Assembly: GCF_947500065.1 (NCBI RefSeq)
Contig: NZ_CANMQT010000003.1
Span: 372,001-436,000 of the forward strand
Direction: 5' to 3'
Origin: an uncultured Aquimarina sp.
Lineage (GTDB): Bacteria; Bacteroidota; Bacteroidia; Flavobacteriales; Flavobacteriaceae
DNA: 64,000 nucleotides
The position numbers and the translations under genes were made by a program. Positions 60,278 through 64,000 of the stretch are shown here, piece by piece; within the stretch, counting starts at the first letter, position 1; each line of letters starts with the position of its first letter. The notes under the pieces were generated by a model. It was not told where the DNA came from. It did no database searches and saw only the letters and a list, made by a program, of their open reading frames with translations.

Positions 60278-61858
60278 CTAGTTTTTTACTACATATTCAT
60301 CAAAATAGTTATAGATTTTCTCAGCTAAAACTTGTGATAACCATATAATTCTGCCACAATGCTCCACATGCCACACTGCTTTTCCTTCAAAAATATTACC
60401 CGCTAATAAAGGTCCCACAATATGCAAATTGCTTGATGCTTCTAAAGACTCATTTACATCAAAACCAATTTTAGACTCATTAGGGACACACAATTTTTTA
60501 TTTACAATTTTGCTCAATAATGGTGGAATATCTGTAGCATCTAAATTTGTACTTCCAATACAGTTAAAAACAATGTTTATCGAATCTTCACTAGTTACAT
60601 TAATTCCGGATTTTGTATCTAAATATTCTAATGAATATTTATTATCAGAGTCCTTTTTAATATCCACAAATCTTCCTGCAATATGATCAAAGCGGTTTTC
60701 TTCTTTTAGCCTATCGATTGTCTTGGAATAATGATACCCTGCACATCGTTGTCTTCTTCCTATATCATTTCCGTATCGGCAAGCAAATTTTCTCAATTCT
60801 TCTTGATCTAACTTTGTCAAAAGAGAACCAAAAGCTTTGGATATAATATCAACTGTAGAAGCTGCTCCTAAGTTAATTTCGTCAGCTAAGTCTAAATCTC
60901 TGTAAGTAGCTTCTGCTATTTGTTTCGCGGTTAAATTTTCACACTCGACTAGAGAAAGTAAATTTTTCGGAGCATATTTCTTTTTTCTTTCCTCATCAAC
61001 TATAGAATCTGGAGATAATCCTTGAGTAGAAAGCAACGTAAACTTATTAATTTTAGATTTTATACTTTCCAAATCATTTAATTTGTAAAGCATTTCTAAT
61101 CCACTAGCATTTGCTCCTACGATCAATGCGTTACATTTTTTTTCTGATGTACTCTCCAAGAACACTTCTACTTTCTTTAGTATTTCTTTTAGGTTGGGTT
61201 TGTATGGATTATTAATAAAGATTAAATTATCTTCTATAATTAAATCCTCTTTTTTCCATAATTGAACAGTTGGTAGTGAACCAACAGAAAGAATCACTTT
61301 TTCAGATATGATTTTTTGACCATCATCAAGAGACATCACATATCCATCATTCTTTTTATCTAAATCAATTACTTCTGTATTGATGAAGTTTATGGATATA
61401 CTATCATTTTTTTGAGCTGCCTCAATATTGTTTTTGACTTTCTGATCAATATAGCAACCAAAAAAACGACGAGGAATAAAAAGATCCTCCCATTCATTAT
61501 TCTTGAGTTTTTCTTTGTGCGTAGAAAGCCATTCCGAAGATAATTCACCACCTTCAGATCTAAACTCTTCTAATAGCCATTCTTTATTTTCGTTAAGCCA
61601 TTTAATAAATTTGCTTAATTCTGGCTCTGGTAAAAAGTTCTTTAAAGAGGTAATTAATAAAACTGAAAAACCAGATCTTATACCATAAGGTATTCCTGTA
61701 TAAAATTCCGGATATTTTTCAATAATAGTTATTGATATTTTCTTATTAATCGAATTGGTTTTTAATTGATCAAGAAAATGTAAAATAGTAAATGACGATG
61801 AGATACCAGAACCAATAAAGGCGATATCTGTGTGGTTAGTTTTAATTTCAAAATCCAT
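60278..61858 (-). CDS. FAD/NAD(P)-binding protein (NAD_binding_9 type)
   Basis: A 526-residue protein opening with a dinucleotide-binding loop (IAFIGSGISSSFTILHFLDQL, GxGxxS), then VILSVGSLPT, a second nucleotide loop ALIVGANASGLEMLYKLN, and the FAD-domain end IVFNCIGSTN ... LHIVGPLLAGN. The overall layout matches the FAD-NAD(P)-binding (PF13454-like) group found in some natural-product and polysaccharide loci. The reaction is unknown: it could oxidise an acyl or amino-acyl group on the carrier protein or a sugar. It lies 49 bp downstream (on the minus strand) of pglD and before the FemAB-like gene. Confidence 0.75.
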   Translation of the reverse strand: MDFEIKTNHTDIAFIGSGISSSFTILHFLDQLKTNSINKKISITIIEKYPEFYTGIPYGIRSGFSVLLITSLKNFLPEPELSKFIKWLNENKEWLLEEFRSEGGELSSEWLSTHKEKLKNNEWEDLFIPRRFFGCYIDQKVKNNIEAAQKNDSISINFINTEVIDLDKKNDGYVMSLDDGQKIISEKVILSVGSLPTVQLWKKEDLIIEDNLIFINNPYKPNLKEILKKVEVFLESTSEKKCNALIVGANASGLEMLYKLNDLESIKSKINKFTLLSTQGLSPDSIVDEERKKKYAPKNLLSLVECENLTAKQIAEATYRDLDLADEINLGAASTVDIISKAFGSLLTKLDQEELRKFACRYGNDIGRRQRCAGYHYSKTIDRLKEENRFDHIAGRFVDIKKDSDNKYSLEYLDTKSGINVTSEDSINIVFNCIGSTNLDATDIPPLLSKIVNKKLCVPNESKIGFDVNESLEASSNLHIVGPLLAGNIFEGKAVWHVEHCGRIIWLSQVLAEKIYNYFDEYVVKN

Positions 61859-61861
61859 AAA

Positions 61862-62506
61862 CTATGGTTGTTTTGTTTTTATTACGCGTGCTGGATTACC
61901 AACTACCGTAGTGTATTCTGGAACATCTTTTATAATTACTGTTCCTGCCCCTATTAAGGTTTCTTTACCTATTTCTTTAACACCTGTCATAGCAGTAACT
62001 CCCATACCAACATAAGCATTTTTTCTAACATTAATTAAAGCGCCTATGTTAACACCAGAAGACATAAAAACTCCATCTTCTAAGGTTACGTGATGTGCTA
62101 TGGTACTATCCATGTTAATCATAATATAATTACCAATAGTTGTATGTGGCATCACGATATTACCTGCTAACATATATACAGCTTCACCAATTGTTACATC
62201 TGGTGCAATAGACACCGTATGATGTAAAAAACCAGGAATACCGTATCCTTCTTTTTTTAAAGTGGATAAATACTCCACTCTTACTGCATTCACTCCTATA
62301 GGACAATAGACATCTTGAATTTTATTTTTAAATTCATCCAAAAACAAATCCTTATACTTACCGATAACGGGTATATTAATCACTTCTTTACCTACCAACT
62401 CCGGATTATCATCGATAAAACCAATGATATTTACACCTGCCTCTTTAAGATAGGAAGCATACACCTGTCCTTGGGTTCCTGCACCAATTATTACAGCATT
62501 TTTCAC
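61862..62506 (-). CDS. pglD: Sugar O/N-acetyltransferase, PglD/NeuD-like
   Basis: A 214-residue protein. An N-terminal nucleotide-sugar-binding region (AVIIGAGTQGQVYASYLKEAGVNIIGFIDDNPELVGKEVINIPVIGKYKDL) is followed by a left-handed beta-helix of hexapeptide repeats (VSIAPDVTIGEAVYMLAGNIVMPHTTIGNYIMINMDSTIAHHVTLEDGVFMSSGVNIGALINVRKNAYVGMGVTA) with the catalytic His in IAHH. The PglD family N-acetylates UDP-4-amino-sugars in bacillosamine synthesis; NeuD members O-acetylate sialic acids. With PglF- and PglE-like genes in the same locus the first role is favoured (inference). Confidence 0.85.
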   Translation of the reverse strand: MKNAVIIGAGTQGQVYASYLKEAGVNIIGFIDDNPELVGKEVINIPVIGKYKDLFLDEFKNKIQDVYCPIGVNAVRVEYLSTLKKEGYGIPGFLHHTVSIAPDVTIGEAVYMLAGNIVMPHTTIGNYIMINMDSTIAHHVTLEDGVFMSSGVNIGALINVRKNAYVGMGVTAMTGVKEIGKETLIGAGTVIIKDVPEYTTVVGNPARVIKTKQP

Positions 62507-62548
62507 TTTAATATAATATAGTTTTTAGTGGTTTCTTATTCTATTTGG

Positions 62549-63154
62549 TTAATTATTACCTGTAAAAGTAGGCATATTTACATTTTCACCGCTATTAATA
62601 TCTTCTTTAAACAAAACTTTCTTAGCCGTCATAAGAATAATTTTAAAGTCAAGTTTGAAACTCCTGTTTTCTGTATACCAAACGTCTAATTTAAATTTAT
62701 CATCCCAAGAAATAGTATTTCGTCCATTTACTTGGGCCCAACCTGTAATTCCAGGTCTTACATTATGTCGCTTTTTTTGAAAATCATTATACAATGGTAG
62801 ATATTTCACCAAAAGTGGTCTTGGACCTATGAGACTCATATCTCCTTTTATAACATTAAACAGTTGCGGGATTTCATCCAATGAATACTTTCTTATAAAC
62901 TTTCCTGTTTTTGTAATTCTCTTTTCAAAAGGCAACAACTCTCCTTTTTCATCTTTTTTGTCGTTCATACTTTTAAACTTGATAATCTTAAAAACTTTTT
63001 CATTTTTACCAGGTCGTGATTGAAAAAAGAACGGTTTACCATTATTGGCAATAGCCAACAACACTATAAGCACCAATATAACTGGTGATAACAAAAGAAC
63101 ACCTATAAAACAAAGTGTAAAATCTATCAAACGTTTTATAAATGAATTGTACAT
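62549..63154 (-). CDS. pglC: Initiating phosphoglycosyl transferase, PglC/WcaJ-like
   Basis: A 201-residue monotopic membrane enzyme: one re-entrant/anchor helix (MYNSFIKRLIDFTLCFIGVLLLSPVILVLIVLLAIA, with K/R and P around it), then PFFFQSRPGKNEKVFKIIKFKSM, KRITKTGKFIRKYSLDEIPQLFNVIKGDMSLIGPRPLL and ITGWAQVNGRNTISWDDKFKLDVWYTENRS. It transfers the first sugar-phosphate to undecaprenyl phosphate to start the glycan. The short length (no extra N-terminal helices) is the PglC type rather than WbaP. It lies 43 bp downstream of... and on the same strand as the ACP gene. Confidence 0.92.
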   Translation of the reverse strand: MYNSFIKRLIDFTLCFIGVLLLSPVILVLIVLLAIANNGKPFFFQSRPGKNEKVFKIIKFKSMNDKKDEKGELLPFEKRITKTGKFIRKYSLDEIPQLFNVIKGDMSLIGPRPLLVKYLPLYNDFQKKRHNVRPGITGWAQVNGRNTISWDDKFKLDVWYTENRSFKLDFKIILMTAKKVLFKEDINSGENVNMPTFTGNN

Positions 63155-63159
63155 AAAAT

Positions 63160-63405
63160 CTACGCTTGTAATTCTGATTCTATACTATTAATTAAATCCC
63201 CGACATTATTCATATTCATAAGATCCATTAATTTAAACTTAATACTAAAAGCTTTTTCTACTTCTGTAATAATCATCATATGTGTAATAGATTCCCATCC
63301 ATCTACATCATTTGCTGTAGTCTCATTGGAAAGTTGGAAATTTTCATGTTCTAATACTGAAATGAATGCTGTTCTCACTTTAGATAAAATCTCTTCTCTA
63401 TTCAT
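63160..63405 (-). CDS. Acyl/peptidyl carrier protein
   Basis: An 81-residue carrier protein with the phosphopantetheine site Ser39 in DGWESITHMMIITEVEKAFSIKF (the usual DSL becomes ESI). Acidic helices and helical ends (IINSIESEL type) fit the family. It lies 21 bp after the adenylation enzyme and 6 bp before the sugar transferase gene on the minus strand. With an NRPS-type adenylation partner it would carry an amino acid or other acid as a thioester, as DltC does for D-alanine (inference for this locus). Confidence 0.9.
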   Translation of the reverse strand: MNREEILSKVRTAFISVLEHENFQLSNETTANDVDGWESITHMMIITEVEKAFSIKFKLMDLMNMNNVGDLINSIESELQA

Positions 63406-63425
63406 TAATTGGTTATTTTAGTTGT

Positions 63426-64000
63426 TTAGCTTATATTAAAATGTTTTTTTAACTCTTTCCTATCAATTTTCCCATTAATACTGTGCGGAAATTCTTTTAT
63501 GAATCTCACATGCATCGGAATCATATAACTAGGCATCATCTTTTTCATATGGTCAAATATATATTCAGTATCAAATTCTTCGGATTCAATTGCCAAACCA
63601 AGCTCTGCATTGCCAAGAGAATTTGTAATATCCAGTGCTACCATATTCACCTTTTTATCAGATCTAGATTTTGCGTGAAATTCTATTTCTGCAAGTTCTA
63701 CTCTATATCCTCTAATTTTTACCTGAAAATCTGCTCTCCCTACATATAAGAAGTCTCCTTCTTCGTCTTTTAAGCAAAGATCTCCCGTCTTATAATATCT
63801 TATATTTTTATCATTTTCTTTTCTTGTGAAAAAACTTTGAGCATTTCGTTCTTCATTTTTCCAATATCCTGGTGTTATTTGCGGTCCACCTAAGCATAAT
63901 TCACCAGTTTCACCAATAGCAACTTCTTCATTGTTTTCATTTACCACAAGATACAATGTATCTTTTTGAGGAGTACCAATAGCTATAATGCCATTATGTG
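63426..64000 (-). CDS. AMP-binding adenylation enzyme, C-terminal part (cut by window edge)
   Basis: The frame is open from base 64000 down to the stop at 63426, about 191 residues of an ANL-superfamily enzyme that continues outside the window. Visible core motifs: GETGELCLGGPQITPGYWKNEERN (A5/A6), YKTGDLCLKDEEGDFLYVGRADFQVKIRGYRVELAEIE (A7/A8 hinge of NRPS-type adenylation domains), and NGKIDRKELKK (A10, with the catalytic Lys). An in-frame TTG at 63956 is not the start, because the domain continues upstream. It should activate an amino or fatty acid with ATP and load it on the carrier protein 20 bp downstream. The specificity pocket is outside the window. Confidence 0.92.
   Translation of the reverse strand, partial: HNGIIAIGTPQKDTLYLVVNENNEEVAIGETGELCLGGPQITPGYWKNEERNAQSFFTRKENDKNIRYYKTGDLCLKDEEGDFLYVGRADFQVKIRGYRVELAEIEFHAKSRSDKKVNMVALDITNSLGNAELGLAIESEEFDTEYIFDHMKKMMPSYMIPMHVRFIKEFPHSINGKIDRKELKKHFNIS

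Noticed and set aside
63426-63956. A start at 63956 for the adenylation gene
   Set aside because: The frame stays open to base 64000 and reads conserved adenylation-domain sequence upstream (HNGIIAIGTPQKDT), so the start is outside the window.
1-64000. CRISPR arrays, tRNA/rRNA genes, prophage or transposase genes
   Set aside because: I looked for regular spaced repeats, clover-leaf-like segments and transposase or integrase motifs and found none that hold up.

Overview
The window reads as chromosomal DNA of a marine flavobacterium (Bacteroidota, Flavobacteriaceae, perhaps close to Aquimarina; the genus is inference). The support is low G+C with strongly A/T-rich intergenic DNA, a TonB-dependent receptor with a carboxypeptidase-regulatory-like domain, a type IX secretion (T9SS) C-terminal sorting domain, DUF5916, DUF4097/GIN-domain and DUF6660 proteins, Bacteroidota lipoprotein signals, many TTG/GTG starts, and a promoter of the flavobacterial type (TTG, about 19 nt, TAnnTTTG). 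I saw no rRNA, tRNA, CRISPR array, phage, transposase or plasmid gene.

Layout. 1-5.4 kb: a TonB receptor (cut by the window edge) with a Cys/His-rich DUF6660 partner, an exported methyltransferase-like protein, a membrane-anchored GH113-like glycosidase and an amidohydrolase with a membrane insertion. 5.5-12.4 kb: an ArsR/SRPBCC pair under a double operator; an ECF-sigma operon with an envelope-stress/copper flavour (anti-sigma candidate, CpxP-like, YHYH, MORN and SCO proteins); a second ECF sigma/membrane-protein pair. 12.6-24 kb: a structured intergenic element, a hybrid kinase that lacks its phospho-acceptor histidine, an M23/LysM peptidase, an OmpA lipoprotein, an M57-like protease, a Cys-rich peptide with a bacteriocin-type leader, a T9SS-sorted NHL protein, and a LytTR/LytS two-component pair preceded by 21-bp-phased direct repeats. 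24-32.7 kb: housekeeping and metabolic genes (DUF5916, GAPDH, DUF2461, CBS, serine acetyltransferase plus cysteine synthase, pullulanase).

32.7-40 kb: an accessory stretch of small unrelated genes on one strand (GNAT, DoxX-like, DUF2071, methyltransferase, RDD, DUF1801, serine hydrolase, DUF2541). One of its intergenic regions carries a degenerate inverted-repeat element resembling a cassette boundary. 40-47.7 kb: an RlmI-like methyltransferase, about 700 bp of repeat-containing non-coding DNA, lon, and a third ECF sigma operon with DUF4097 and GIN-domain envelope proteins.

47.8-64 kb: a surface-polysaccharide locus. It holds a CpsB-type phosphatase, Wzc kinase and Wza export lipoprotein. 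It also holds PglF-, PglE-, PglD- and PglC-like enzymes, which together could make UDP-diNAc-bacillosamine and start a glycan with it. Finally it holds an adenylation enzyme, an acyl carrier protein, an MBOAT acyltransferase and an SGNH protein, plus two FemAB/GNAT-like proteins and an FAD/NAD(P)-binding protein. The adenylation/ACP/MBOAT/SGNH set has the same parts list as the Dlt D-alanylation system, so I propose that this locus decorates an exopolysaccharide with an amino-acyl or acyl group. That is the most interesting hypothesis in the window.
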